A stretch of 64,000 bases of DNA. Source: Oreohelix idahoensis (Eukaryota; Mollusca; Gastropoda; Stylommatophora; Oreohelicidae). Made by a program: the position numbers and the translations under genes. Below the pieces are notes generated by a model. That model worked only from the letters and a program-made list of their open reading frames with translations. It was not told the origin of the DNA and made no database searches. The stretch lies in the NCBI GenBank assembly GCA_024509875.1, contig JAMPIV010012166.1, positions 1 through 64,000 on the forward strand, read 5' to 3'. Of the stretch, positions 35,875 to 46,290 are shown in pieces (position 1 is the first letter of the stretch; each line of letters opens with the position of its first letter).

Positions 35875-36690
35875 TGTTGAAGGACTTTCGTGTGTGGTTA
35901 CTGGTTGTGTTGCTTGAATTCTGATCGTGCTAATATTCGTACGCGAATGGGGTGAACCTCATTTTTGGTTTGTCGTAATGTCTGAACTTGGCATCAAGAT
36001 GTAAACAACTGTTCATCTTATTAACTCAGCAACTTGATATAAAATGCATAATTCATAAGATTGAATGGTGTAACGTGATTCAATCAATAATGCCTCCGGT
36101 TCGAGTCCTTCACAATTTAATATGGATTACACACATACATAAACAGTTCAATTCACACATGAGGTACATGCATCAATCAATCAATAGCGTAGACTGCTGT
36201 TTTACGTGTCAATGTCCGTTTAAGGATACAATGCAGTAATTGTCGTCAGAACATCACAGCTATATGCACGCGCAGATAGAATGGCTACCTGCCGACAGTG
36301 AGACTGTGAGTCTAATTACTTCGTATAAAGTAGACGATTATCTTTCTCCTTCCAAGGATTTAGTTAATCACTAACCTCCATAAGTTTCCTCTCATGTAGA
36401 GTTCTGGGACTGACCCTGGTCCATCATAAATGCACATATAAATGGCTATATCATGCCATTGAATTGGAAGGTTAACAAAACGCAGCTATTCAGCTTGGCG
36501 GTCAAGTAGCAAAGGGTAGCGTTTCCTAGTTACCGACTGTGACCCAAACAACGCTATACACGTCATAATCGATCGTGTATGGAGCGTTCAATAATTGAAA
36601 CATCTATCGCAATATATTAAATGCCTTAACCTTTACAATTGCACGTCCGCTAACCTTTAGCAGACGGCGTTAATATCATATACCGTAACA
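35875..36690 (-). repeat. 5' LTR (element sense) of E
   Basis: 816 bp, partner of 27704-28519, with a TG...CA structure on the minus strand. Followed on the plus strand by the GTTGC duplication. Confidence 0.95.
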
Positions 36691-38216
36691 GTTGCTAGTC
36701 TTAACGAGACAAGTATGATTGGTCTATTCCGCACATAAGAGGTAAAACTGTGTACACCTGACCAATAGGGTACTGCAGTATAGGAAGAGACGAAAGAGGT
36801 AGATTTGAGGCCATGGTAGTACGGGTGAAATTATAGGAAAAGCCGTAGTGACGACGGCAGGAACAATGAAGATAGAGATAAGAAGAAGCCGTAGAGTTAG
36901 ATGGCAGTATTATGACGGAAAGAGAGAAATATAAAGTATAGAGAAATAAATGGAGATAAACAGAATTATAATTGGGAAATCGGAGAGCACAGTCCAATGA
37001 GGGAATGAGAGGTAGAAGACATAAGGGCGAGAAGGAGAGAAGTAGAAAATTACAGCGGGAGTCTAGTTGTTGGAAAACTAGATGCAATCGGTTTACACTG
37101 AACATATTAAGAAGCTGAGTAAGTCTGAACAATAGACTACTGCAGTAGAGAGAGAATAGCTAGGACTCGAGTGTCGAGAATTCAGAGCAGAGGCCATGGG
37201 AGATTGGCGATAATAGTAGAAAAAGAAAAGACATAGGTAATGTCAGAAGAGAGGAGGGGAAGAAAAATGGTGAAGACAAGCCATGAGGAAAATGGAATAT
37301 GGGAGAATTGAGAAGCTTAAAGGATAGGAATAATTAAGAAGTCATGGTGAAGGTAGCAAAAATGTTGAAGATTGGAGAAGTCGTAGGGGGATGACAGACA
37401 AGAGTATTTAGGGATACTGTTCCAGTTGGAACAAATACAGTAAGAGAAGTTTTAGGAAAAAGGGCAGAAGGTTATGAGGAGCAGAAGAATAGGAAAGAAA
37501 GAGATTGAAATACACGAATACGGAAAACGGGACAGATGAGTGCACAGGCACGTGAAAATAGAGAAATAGAAAGAAGAGTAAAGATATTCGGAATAGATAG
37601 ACGATACGGAAACGCAAGTAGTTCGTATTAGGGGACCACATAATTTTTTCAGGTCCAAAAGATAGGTGGAAGTTTAGCCAGAGGGGGGAAAGCAATAATA
37701 CAGAATCAGTGACACCATGATGTTTTAAATGGGTCACAAACGATTGTATATATTATAAAGTAAGTGTAACAGGCAGTTACAGTATATTATGTGAAAACGT
37801 GTTAACTACAGAAAAAGTAAATAAGAAAGTAAGTATGAGTATGATGATGCTCGGTAGGTCATGATGATGACAGCAGATGTAAAAAAAAAAAAAGTTCAGC
37901 TCAGAAACAAAGTAAGAAATGGAGAGGTTGAGAGTGAAAATGGAGAGTGAAAGATATAATAAATTGTGGATGAAAGAAGCGTACAAGGGATAAATAGGTC
38001 ACAGTTAGTAGTCATTACAGATTGTTTTGTGGTCAGCATCATATGATTACAATATGATGAGGTAGTAGGAAGATGATGATGAACACATAATAGATTATTC
38101 TAAATGAGTAGAATCATGATATATATTTGATTTAAGTGTTTATGTATAGTATTACTGGTCATGGAAGTATACATATTGAGTTTAAGTTAGAGGTAGGTGA
38201 AGTAATAAAGGGGAGA
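36691..38216 (+). other. 3' region of element B after the E insertion
   Basis: Purine-rich plus strand with no coding frame of note. The pyrimidine-rich minus-strand ORFs (for example 36701-37132) are composition artefacts. It is part of B because it joins 27698 directly through the GTTGC duplication. Confidence 0.65.
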
Positions 38217-38268
38217 GAAAAATTTGTCCTCAGGGACAAATCTTTTTTTTTTAGGGTAGGGCAGGTAA
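38217..38268 (+). promoter_or_regulatory. Hairpin and polypurine tract before the 3' LTR of element B
   Basis: AAAAATTTGTCC pairs with GGACAAATCTTTT across a 4-base loop (38218-38245, one A-C mismatch). After a T-run, AGGGTAGGGCAGGTAA leads straight to the LTR, a good polypurine tract. Confidence 0.65.
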
Positions 38269-38530
38269 TGTAACAGGAAAGGGAAAGAACTGAGACAGGA
38301 ATAAGAAGAAATAATTTATGAGTAGTAGGACTTAGCTCTTACGTCATCAGGCACGAGAAATGAGTGGGCTGAGAAGAGAGTTTAAAGATCACTCTTGTCT
38401 CGTCATTTGGCTGAGATGGTCAACTCAGAACAGGTCTGGTAGACTTACCATAGTACCATCTGAAACTTAGTGGACAGCTCAAGTATCATTGTGTTATGAT
38501 ACCGCTGCATTTCGCAGAAAGGGAAAGATC
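38269..38530 (+). repeat. Truncated 3' LTR of element B
   Basis: Matches 19331-19591, then similarity stops at GAAAGGGAAAGAT. The next 26 bases look like a piggyBac-type terminus (ending GTCAAAGAG-TTAA at 38556), which may mark what removed the rest. Confidence 0.8.
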
Positions 38531-38594
38531 GTTGCTCTGGAGTCAAAGAGTTAAAAATGTAAAGTTACTCATTAAAGTGTATTCCATTGTGTGT

Positions 38595-38760
38595 TCATAG
38601 ACTACTACAGCTGTTAAACCTTATATCATACACATCACATTTGTAAGGTTCTTTCCTGTATGTATTTTTGTGTCTTCTCAGACAAGAATAATCTGTAAAC
38701 CCCATACCACAAACATCACATTTGAAAGATTTCTCTCCAGCATGGATCTGACTATCAGGC
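38595..38760 (-). pseudogene. Decayed C2H2 zinc-finger fragment
   Basis: The minus strand reads a HAGEKSFKCDVCGMGF finger followed by a second, broken finger (YKCDVYDIRF, with Cys lost) and a stop. The last His of the first finger is Tyr. The finger style (KCDVCG.GF) is the same as in the array at 53112-55697, so it is probably an old duplicate or retro-fragment of that gene family. Confidence 0.8.
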
Positions 38761-38829
38761 GACCATATCATTCAATGGAAAAAGGACAATATTCCCTTTT
38801 ATGTCATGGAAAAGAGGACATTATAATGA

Positions 38830-39945
38830 AAAAGTAGAACAACAAGCAGAATATATTTATTTTAAATAATAAATGACAATGAAACTTATTTATTACACAG
38901 ACCTTCCAGATACTACACTCAACGGACAGAAAACTGAAAGGCAAGAAAAGCTGAAATACCTCAGGGTTACCTTCAATAGCGGGCTCTCATATAAGTACTA
39001 TGCTGAGCAAATCCCACAGAAATGCAGGAGATGTCCAGCAGCCCTGAAAATAATGGCCACGGCACATCTGGGGCAGAGATTACTATGTCTTCTTAATCAA
39101 CAGCTAGTCATATCGATCATTGAGTATGGGCTGGGAAAATTCATACTATCAGTAACACAATGTGATTGACTAGAACGAATTCAGAATGAAGGAATGCACA
39201 TAGTTTTGGGCTGAACATGAGATACCCCATTGTGACAATTCTTGAAGTGCTGTCGATTAGATCCAAATATGCAATGGCCCAAGCAAAAGCCAATATACGA
39301 GTAACCACAGACAAATGGCATCCCCTACATGGAAACATAGCTGACATTAAGGGAGCAAGAATAAAGAGAGGGATGTCATGGATGGCACAGGCAGAGGCAA
39401 CAATCAAACAGGTAGCCACAGTTTAAAATATATTCAAATGGAAAAAGTGGATTAAGTACCAGCAAGTCATCATCAGCATTGGCAGAGAGTGTAGGTCTTG
39501 AGGCAATGAAAAAGCAGTACTGGAAATTAATCAACTGATACATGATCACGCTGGGGATAATGATGCCATTGTGTATACAGATGGGTCTGTGATCCAGAGT
39601 GAGAAATCAGGTTGGGGCTTCTCTGCTAGGGTACAGGGCAGAATTGTCACCGAACATAGCGGAGCTTACAAGATAACAACTTCCAGCATGAAAATGGAGG
39701 TTGAGCTTTTACTACAGCCTTAAGGTAGATAATTGAAACTTCATTAACACAGGCAGTCATTGTGTCAGACTCTCAGTCCATGCTTCGCAAGGTTCAAAGT
39801 GGTTGGTTGTGGCATGAATGGAAAACATTCACTGAAGCTTCGAGTCTACATGAGCTGGTGTGGATCTACTGTCCTGGTCATGCAGGAGTATGTGGTTATG
39901 AGAGAGCTGACAAACTAGCACCAAGAGCAGACACTGGAAATGGAT
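38830..39945 (+). pseudogene. Decayed LINE: RT thumb region and RNase H (I/Nimbus-like)
   Basis: Plus strand, in pieces. The end of an RT reads EKLKYLRVTFNSGLSYKYYAE and IEYGLGKFI (38920-39170), then a linker. RNase H follows with IVYTDGSVIQSEKSGWGFSA (about 39570-39620), a degenerate middle and VIVSDSQSMLRKV...VWIYCPGHAGVCGYERADKLA (39750-39930). LINEs with APE plus RNase H of the I group have this arrangement. Several stops and frameshifts are present. Element C is inserted right after it. Confidence 0.75.
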
Positions 39946-39958
39946 AAGGGAGAGATAC

Positions 39959-41103
39959 TGTTAAGACAGATTTTGATATTTTGTAGTCAAGGGGAGTTTA
40001 CATGTTGTAATACTAGGATGTACAGGCCAGATGTTGGTTATCTCCCTTGACTGGTTTAAAAATATTTGATCCAGAATTCTCTCGAACCTTCGAGATTGAG
40101 TTCAGTTCACGTTTCGTGGTTAGCTGTGCATGCGTGACTGTTTGAGCGGGACTGATATGCAGTATCCCGTGACAGTTCGCTCTGGGCGTTTGACCGGGCT
40201 GGTCAGCCATGTTTTCTAACTGTGTGTTCGGGAGGATATTTGTGGTGAGATAGAAAAGTTGGAGACTCCCTGTGATATTTCTAAAGCCTGGGATATATGG
40301 CTAGAATTTATATTGTGCAATGTGTTTAGATATTGTATTACCAGAGCAGAGGAGGTAAGAAGATTATTTATATGATTTAAAGCCAGGAACTTATACGGCT
40401 TATATATTGTATCGCCAGAGAAGGTGAAAAGGATATTTATATTGCTTAAAGCCAGGAACTTATACGGCTTATATATTGCATCGCCAGAGAAGGTGAAAAG
40501 GATATTTATATTGCTTAAAGCCAGGAACTTATATGGCTTATATTGTGTACTGCCAGATAAGGTGAAAAGGATATTTATATTGCTTAAAGCCAGGAACTTA
40601 TACGGCTTATATATTGTATTGCTAGGGAAGATGAAAAGAATATTTACACGATGTTTTTCCATGATATGCTTTGAACTGTACCAGTGACAGTGAATCGTTT
40701 ATGATGTACCTATGTACTGTATTACCAGGATGTTTGCGTTGATGTGTCGTTTGTAGCAGTACAATAAACAGTGTATAGACGTTTCAGCCGTCTCTTCATT
40801 CTTCTGACTAGGAGGTTTACCAGAGTTTGCAGTGTTACCTGTTATGTGCATTATGGTGTGTGATTGTTCATGTTTGTTCCAGAACCACATACATTCACGT
40901 CCTTTGATAGCTTCACACACACACACCCAGTCGGCCACCTGTAAGCCCGACCTGCTGATCGCCTATATCAGCGCAGCACATAATAATAATAATATTTTCA
41001 TTCTTCTGGAAGTACCCGGCGTTGTCCAGAGGTCTCACACCCTTCAACACTATAACATCAACAGTGATTCCAGGAATAATAACAGTCGCCCCGCCCTTTA
41101 TCA
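39959..41103 (+). repeat. 5' LTR of element C, with 69-bp tandem repeats
   Basis: 1145 bp. It contains four copies of a 69-bp unit (starting at 40379, 40448, 40517 and 40586; AAAGCCAGGAACTTATA...) and an AATAAA at 40763-40768. The last 45 bases read as gag-like Asn/Arg/Ser sequence in frame with the gag tail that follows. A TGG primer-site-like string starts one base after the LTR (41105). Confidence 0.92.
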
Positions 41104-41998
41104 GTGGTGTCCCTACAATAATTTTTCTCGGAGACAACAAAGCCCATCAAATAGATATTTTGATCACAGAGGAAATAGTAATCGCGATAATGCAAACTGG
41201 GGTTCAAATCAGAACAATAGTTTCAATAGGGGGAATAGCAATGATTCCAATAGAGATAATAGTCGCGACAGATCACGATATGACAGTAGATCAAATAATA
41301 GATCGCATCGTCATGCGAACTCTGCTCAACAAGAGCCCCAGGTTGTTAATGGTCAAGGTAACAATAATAATAGCATCTCTAATACTATTGCTTGCTCTTC
41401 TTTCGATTTCGAGAGAGCATCTCAGTGCCCAGAGTGCACAACTTTGTTTCAACCTACAGCTATAACTACCTTAAGTTGCGGTCATCCTCTGCCTCCTCTT
41501 CCTGCCGCAGCTGTGCATGACGGAAGAGGGTCTCTTATTTTACATAAAGGTTTTGTGAATAATAATCCAGTCTCAGTTCTCTTTGATTCTGGATGCACAA
41601 CTGTTGGGGTTAAACAATCTCTCATAGATCCTTCCTATGCCACCGGAAATGTAGTGAAATGTGTGACATTTGGTGGGACACTTGAAAAATTTCCGACTGC
41701 TATCATCCATATAGCCACTCCCTTTTTTACGGGACAGGTCCACGCATGTTTGCTCCTGAATCCCATTGCGGACCTTATCGTCGAACGTATACACGGAATT
41801 AAGGAGTGCGCCCCACAACAGATTGATATTTGGGAAGAGCAAAACATGCATGCTGCTTATGCAGTCACTACAAGAGCACAAGCTCAAGATCTTTTACAGA
41901 CTTCATCTACCGAAATTAATGAAGTACATAACAAGGATGATCACTCCGTGATTTCCCGAGAGTCTTTTATCAAACTTCAACAAAATGATACGTCATGA
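41104..41998 (+). pseudogene. gag tail, Cys/His motif and protease of element C
   Basis: The open frame enters from the LTR end. It has an Asn/Arg/Ser-rich gag tail (SNRYFDHRGNSNRD) to about 41390, then Cys-X2-Cys-X13-Cys-X-His (CPEC...SCGH, 41427-41486). The protease active site LFDSGCTTVGVKQ (about 41581-41620) and KCVTFGGTLE follow, and the tail is PIADLIVERIHG. It closely matches element A but keeps the frame through the tail. A TGA at 41996-41998 separates it from integrase in the same frame. The N-terminal matrix and capsid parts are absent. Confidence 0.83.
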
Positions 41999-41999
41999 A

Positions 42000-43570
42000 A
42001 AAAATTCTTTCTCCTAGTTAAAGATGATAATTCAAACTATGACACAAATCTTAAATCTTGGTTCTTAATCAAGAATGGAGTACTAGTTCGTATGGTACGA
42101 GATTCTACTCCGTCCATACGTTCGCAAATTCTGGTACCTACTGACATGAGAGTTCGGATTTTGCAACATGCCCACGACTCTCAGTGTGCAGGACATATGG
42201 GATTTTCCCATACTAAATCTAGGGTTCTTACTTCCTTCTTTTGGCCTGGCGTAAATAGAGATATACGTATTTATTGTCGCTCCTGCAAGATATGTCAGGA
42301 GGTTAGGTCGCGAGGTCCATGCCATGCAGCACCTATCCAAGCTGCAGATATCCCTATTCGTCCCTTTCAAAAAATGGCAATCGACATTATTGGTCCTTTT
42401 AAAATCAAATCTGCCAGGGGACACCAATTTATTCTTACATGCATTGACATGTGTACACGTTGGCCAGAGGCTATACCTCTCAAGAGCATTTCTACTGCTG
42501 ATGTTGCAGATGCTCTTTGGCTAATATTCTCACGTCTAGGATTTCCCAAAGAAATCTTATCAGATCATGGCACACAATTAGTATCAGACACTATGTTGCA
42601 GGTCATGACCATGCTCCGCATAGAAAGGTCTCTAAGTAGTATCTATCATCCTATGTCAAACGGGTTAGTTGAGCGTCTGAATAGAACGCTCAAGAATTTA
42701 CTGGGAAAGATAACTGAGGACCATCCTCAGGATTGGGGCAGGGTTTTACCCGCTGCCCTTTTCGCGTATAGAGAGGTCCCTAATGAGCATACAGGGTTTT
42801 CTCCATTCGAGCTCGTCTTTGGTGCGCAACCGCGCAGTCCCATGTCGTTGCTCCATAACCTGATCACTGCTGAGAACATCAGTGATGACACTCAATCTTC
42901 CTACGAATATGTCATTGCTCTGAGACAGAAAATTATCGAGGCATGTAAATTAGCTACCTCAGCATCTGAATTTGCTAAGGAGAAGGCGAGGCACTTCGCA
43001 AATAGAAATAGGTGTCTATGACAACTCTGCCATGGTGACAAGGCGCTTGTATTACTCCCTTGTAAGGACAATAGACTACTTATTTCATGGAAAGGTCCTT
43101 ATACTATTATCTCAAGAATTTCTGATGTCGACTATGTCGTCGATGTGGACGGAAAGCAGAAAACCTTTCATATTAATATGCTGACAGAATTTCATGAACG
43201 ACCAGATTACCTACAACCTATTTTTCAAGCGACGGACGATCCGCTGGTCCCGCATGGTCATTACACATCTCTGTCAGTTATTCAGGAGGAAGAGGCTACA
43301 TTCTCAGACGTGAATCTTCCTCTTCCCGTAATCCCACTGCATTCAACAGAATCATGGGAAAATGTGACTGTTTCTTCAGAGTTATCTACTGAGAAACAGC
43401 AACAAGTCTCCTCTCTGTTACAAACTTTTCAGGAAGTTCTTACTGACATTCCTGGACAAACATCGATTATTACACATGACATAATACTCACTGATTATAA
43501 CCCTATCAAGAGTCCGACCTTACCCAATCCCATTACATTTTCAAACACAGGTCGAGAAAGAATTGGATGA
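42000..43570 (+). pseudogene. Integrase and INT-RT linker of element C
   Basis: Same frame as the protease. HHCC domain: HDSQCAGHMGFSHTK...CKICQEVR (about 42170-42310). DDE core: MAIDIIGPF, SDHGTQL and SNGLVERLNR (42370-42690). GPY-type end: LISWKGPYTII...FHINMLTEF (43080-43190), followed by a linker with SLSVIQEEEATF. In-frame TGA at 43019-43021 and a frameshift near 43515. All catalytic residues are kept. Position before RT is as in element E. Confidence 0.87.
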
Positions 43571-43659
43571 AATGATACAGATGAAAATAATTGAACCATC
43601 TACTTCTACTTCGGCATATTCCTTGTCTGTGGTTATTGTCCAGAAGAAAGACAATAACA
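43571..43659 (+). pseudogene. RT N-terminal piece of element C
   Basis: Reads MIQMKIIEPSTSTSAYSLSV and VIVQKKDNN, the RT start, which stops at the transposon inserted at 43660. The RT resumes at 44536 with RLCIDYRKLNQ. Confidence 0.85.
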
Positions 43660-44535
43660 TACCGTAAAATCTCGCGTATAATACGCACAATTTTTACTCA
43701 TTTTTGCCCGCTAAAATTCGGGTGCGTATTATACACGAGTACTAAACAATACGTAATTTTCGATATCGAAAGTAACCTACATTGGAAAGTCTGTCACGTT
43801 TTTGTCACAATTTGACAGTGAAAATGGCGCAAAATTGAATGTGCCATGTGTTTTCTTATGTGTCAGACATTGTTGCAAAACGCATTTCGCACTCTTGGTC
43901 TTCAATCTGTTTTGATATTAAGCTTGGTTGTGAAGTTTGTCATTTGATTATTTTGAGTTCTAACAATGAATTCGAGAAAATGTTGTACTGCAGCAGAAAA
44001 GCTCTTAGTGGTAAAATATACAGAATCTAACGGCAATCGGGCAGCAAGTCGACATTTTTCCATTAACGAGTGCAACATTCGATTATGGCGAAAAAACAAA
44101 GAGGCGCTGCAAGTGTTGCCTAGTAAGAAAAAGGCGAATCGTGGGTCAGCACCAGATCTTCCAGACCTAGAAAAAAAACATTATTGGACTGGGTAGTGGA
44201 TAGAAGGCAACAAGGCATCGGTGTTTGATGCATTGAAGTCCGACTTAAAGCTCTGGAACTTAAAAAATCTCGCACAGGCACAACATCATTTAAAGCGTCA
44301 TATGGATTGGTCAGTTCGTTTTATGAAGCGACATGGTCTTTCAGTTCGTCGAAGAACTACTATCGCGCAGCATCTTCCATCTTCTTTCAGTTTTTTAACA
44401 AATGTTTCAAAAAATAAAATCTTGAAAAATTATGGTGCGTATTATACACGAATTTCCATTTTACCAGAAAATTTTGGGCTAAATCAAGCATGCGTATTAT
44501 ACACGAGTGCGTATTATATGCGAGATTTTATGGTA
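43660..44535 (+). mobile_element. pogo/Tigger-like DNA transposon, non-autonomous, TA target duplication
   Basis: Bounded by TA (43660-43661 and 44534-44535), with terminal inverted repeats beginning CCGTAAAATCTCGCGTATAA / CCATAAAATCTCGCATATAA and a second internal pair of GTGCGTATTATACACGA-type words. It splits the RT of element C. It holds a truncated transposase (next entry) and lacks a DDE domain, so it would need a helper. Confidence 0.9.
43966..44390 (+). pseudogene. Truncated pogo-like transposase: Brinker-type HTH plus CENP-B-type HTH
   Basis: From ATG 43966, MNSRKCCTAAEKLLVVKYTE and NRAASRHFSINECNIRLWRK form a Brinker/psq-like helix-turn-helix. After a frameshift near 44175 comes a LLDWVVDRRQQ-like start, and then WSVRFMKRHGLSVRRRTTIA, typical of the CENP-B/Tc5 HTH of pogo transposases. 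The catalytic DDE part is missing and the reading ends near 44390. It would bind the terminal repeats; no activity is expected. Confidence 0.78.
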
Positions 44536-45484
44536 CGTCTTTGCATCGATTACCGTAAATTAAACCAGGTGACGAAATTCGATGCTGAACCTATGCCCTT
44601 ATTGAAAGATCTACTTATTAAGCTTTCTAATTCTTGGTTCTTTACCAAACTCGACTTGTCTAAAGGTTATTGGCAAGTTCCTCTTACTGAACGCGCCAAA
44701 CCTCTTACTGCTTTCTCAACACCTAGGGGTTTGTTCCAATGGAACTTCATGCCTTTCGGCCTCATGAATGCCCCAGCTACTTTTGTACGCATGATGCGTC
44801 GTATACTTTCACATCGTCCAGATGTTATTGCGTACTTGGACGATATTTGCCTTTTTAGTGATTCTTGGTAAGAGCACTTTCAAGGTCTTTCCGAACTTTT
44901 GTCTACTCTACGCTCTTATAATTTGACGGCAAAACCATCTAAAGCCTATGTTGGGTTTAGCGACATTTCTTTTCTGGGTCACCGGGTTGGTCATGGTCTC
45001 TTGCGGATGGAGGACAACAACACTTCTAAAATTCTTAACATCACTACTCCTAAGACAAAGAAGCAAGTCCGTAGTCTCTTAGGTTTAATCCAATTCTATG
45101 GAAGATTTATTCCAAATCTATCTTCAATCACGGCACCTCTCTCAACTCTATTGAAGAAGGGGTCACCTAATATGGTACGCTGGTCCCCAGAATGCCAATC
45201 CTCATTGGACAAGATTAAGTCACTATTTTCTTCACATCCTATCTTAAGACTGCCCACTGCAAATAAGACTTTTATTCTTTGCAGTGATGCTTCATCCACA
45301 AGAATCGGAGCCACATTGATGCAAGAGTATTCTGAAACTTTGCATCCAGTGATGTATGTCTCTAGAAAGCTGACTGCAGCAGAACGGAATTACTCTGTAC
45401 TAGACCGAGAATTATTAGCTATGGTCTGGGCGATTCTTAAACTTCAGAGATTCCTTCTTGGTGCACATTTCAAAGTAGAAACTG
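44536..45484 (+). pseudogene. RT and N-terminal RNase H of element C
   Basis: RT motifs: LCIDYRKLNQ, FTKLDLSKGYW, FQWNFMPFGLMNAPATF, YLDDICLF, LLGLIQFYGRFIPN. RNase H: CSDASSTRIGATLMQ and DRELLAMVWA, running to HFKVET at 45482, where element D is inserted. A TAA at 44869-44871 follows the catalytic region. Very similar to E (30866-29538). Confidence 0.88.
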
Positions 45485-46240
45485 TGTGGCCGGAGGAGTG
45501 GACGGGAGTGGCACCAAATCAAGTTAGATGTGACCGGGCTTGGTCACGGTGACAAATCAAGTCTAGTGTGACAGGGTGAGAATGGGGTGGAATCTTGTAT
45601 CAATGTTCATCTGTTGTTTTACTGGCGACTGCCAGAGATGGTGATTACAGAATAGGAATTTAACCCAGGTGGTTCTTTTGGAGACTCGTAACTGTGTTTA
45701 TGTTATAGGCTGCATGATCGTCGAAAATATGGTAACATTCTTTTCTCTATTACCTGATGTAAACAAACGACACTTCCTACTGACGTTCAGGAAATAAGTT
45801 CAAGCTGGACTAAATATGAATGAACACCTTTATTAAGTGTCTGTAACCTCTGACAACTTCATAATAGTTCATAAATACATGTGCTTCTGTGGTATACAAA
45901 CCAGTCATCCCAAGAAATAACACACAGCCATCGAACTTACAAGATGGTCCAAACCCCAAAATCACTGCCTCGCTCGTCTCGTGCCTAAAACCAACTCACT
46001 TAACCCCCTTCTCTCAAACCATCACTTCCGTCCTAACTACTGGGCAATTCTACCCCAAGTTTGATGACGTCATTTCTTAACCTTTAATTAAATCACTCAT
46101 AGAATTTGTGACTAGTGTTATTACGCTAACTAGACACGCTCAAATACTTAGTGTTTAATCTTGCTAAGTATTTTTACCCTAACTATAATTAAGTGGCAGC
46201 ACCTTAGTGTTAATCCGACGTAACAGTCCGTACTGTCACA
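45485..46240 (-). repeat. 3' LTR (element sense) of D
   Basis: Left copy of the D LTR, 756 bp. Shares TGTGGCCGG..., CACCAAATCAAGTTAGATG and GAGAATGGGGTGGAATCTT with the right copy. The right-hand limit (46240) is chosen from the TGTCACA end. Confidence 0.7.
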
Positions 46241-46290
46241 TACGCCCGGGGCCACTAAAGTGTATCCCGTAGGAGACACTTTATTCCCTA
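46241..46290 (-). promoter_or_regulatory. Hairpin beside the 3' LTR of D
   Basis: TAAAGTGT at 46256-46263 and ACACTTTA at 46276-46283 form an 8-bp perfect stem with a 12-base loop. A G/C-rich string TACGCCCGGGGCCAC separates it from the LTR. Same order as in A, B, C and E. Confidence 0.55.

Larger units (their letters stand above)
27704..36690 (-). mobile_element. LTR retrotransposon E (Gmr1-like, integrase before RT), nested in B
   Basis: An 8987-bp element on the minus strand. The 816-bp LTRs (27704-28519 and 35875-36690) differ at only one position I could find (27738 A versus 35909 G). It is flanked by GTTGC at 27699-27703 and 36691-36695, a perfect 5-bp duplication. In element sense the order is LTR, primer-binding site, gag, PR, INT, RT-RNase H, hairpin, LTR. 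That order, with integrase upstream of RT, is known from Gmr1 and relatives and is otherwise typical of Ty1/copia. The near-identical LTRs mean recent insertion. Gag and the PR and INT joins carry frameshifts. Confidence 0.93.
19331..38530 (+). mobile_element. Ty3/gypsy LTR retrotransposon B (PR-RT-RH-INT plus RS-rich tail), with element E nested inside
   Basis: The 5' LTR starts TGTAACAGGAAAGG at 19331 and the same sequence recurs at 38269, after a purine-rich tract. The 260 shared bases differ at only about three places noticed. The 3' LTR is cut at about 38530, so the true LTR length and target duplication cannot be read. Gene order is gag, protease, RT, RNase H, integrase, the usual Ty3/gypsy order and unlike C and E. 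The 9-kb element E sits in its 3' untranslated part. Excluding E, the element is about 10.2 kb. Confidence 0.85.

Noticed and set aside
36701..37737. Phe/Leu/Ser-rich minus-strand ORFs
   Set aside because: Complement of a purine-rich untranslated region of B; no domain, no similarity.
40216..40687. Repeat-containing ORFs on both strands in the C LTR (also 51303-51774)
   Set aside because: The 69-bp period is a multiple of three, so frames stay open by chance; no start context or family match.
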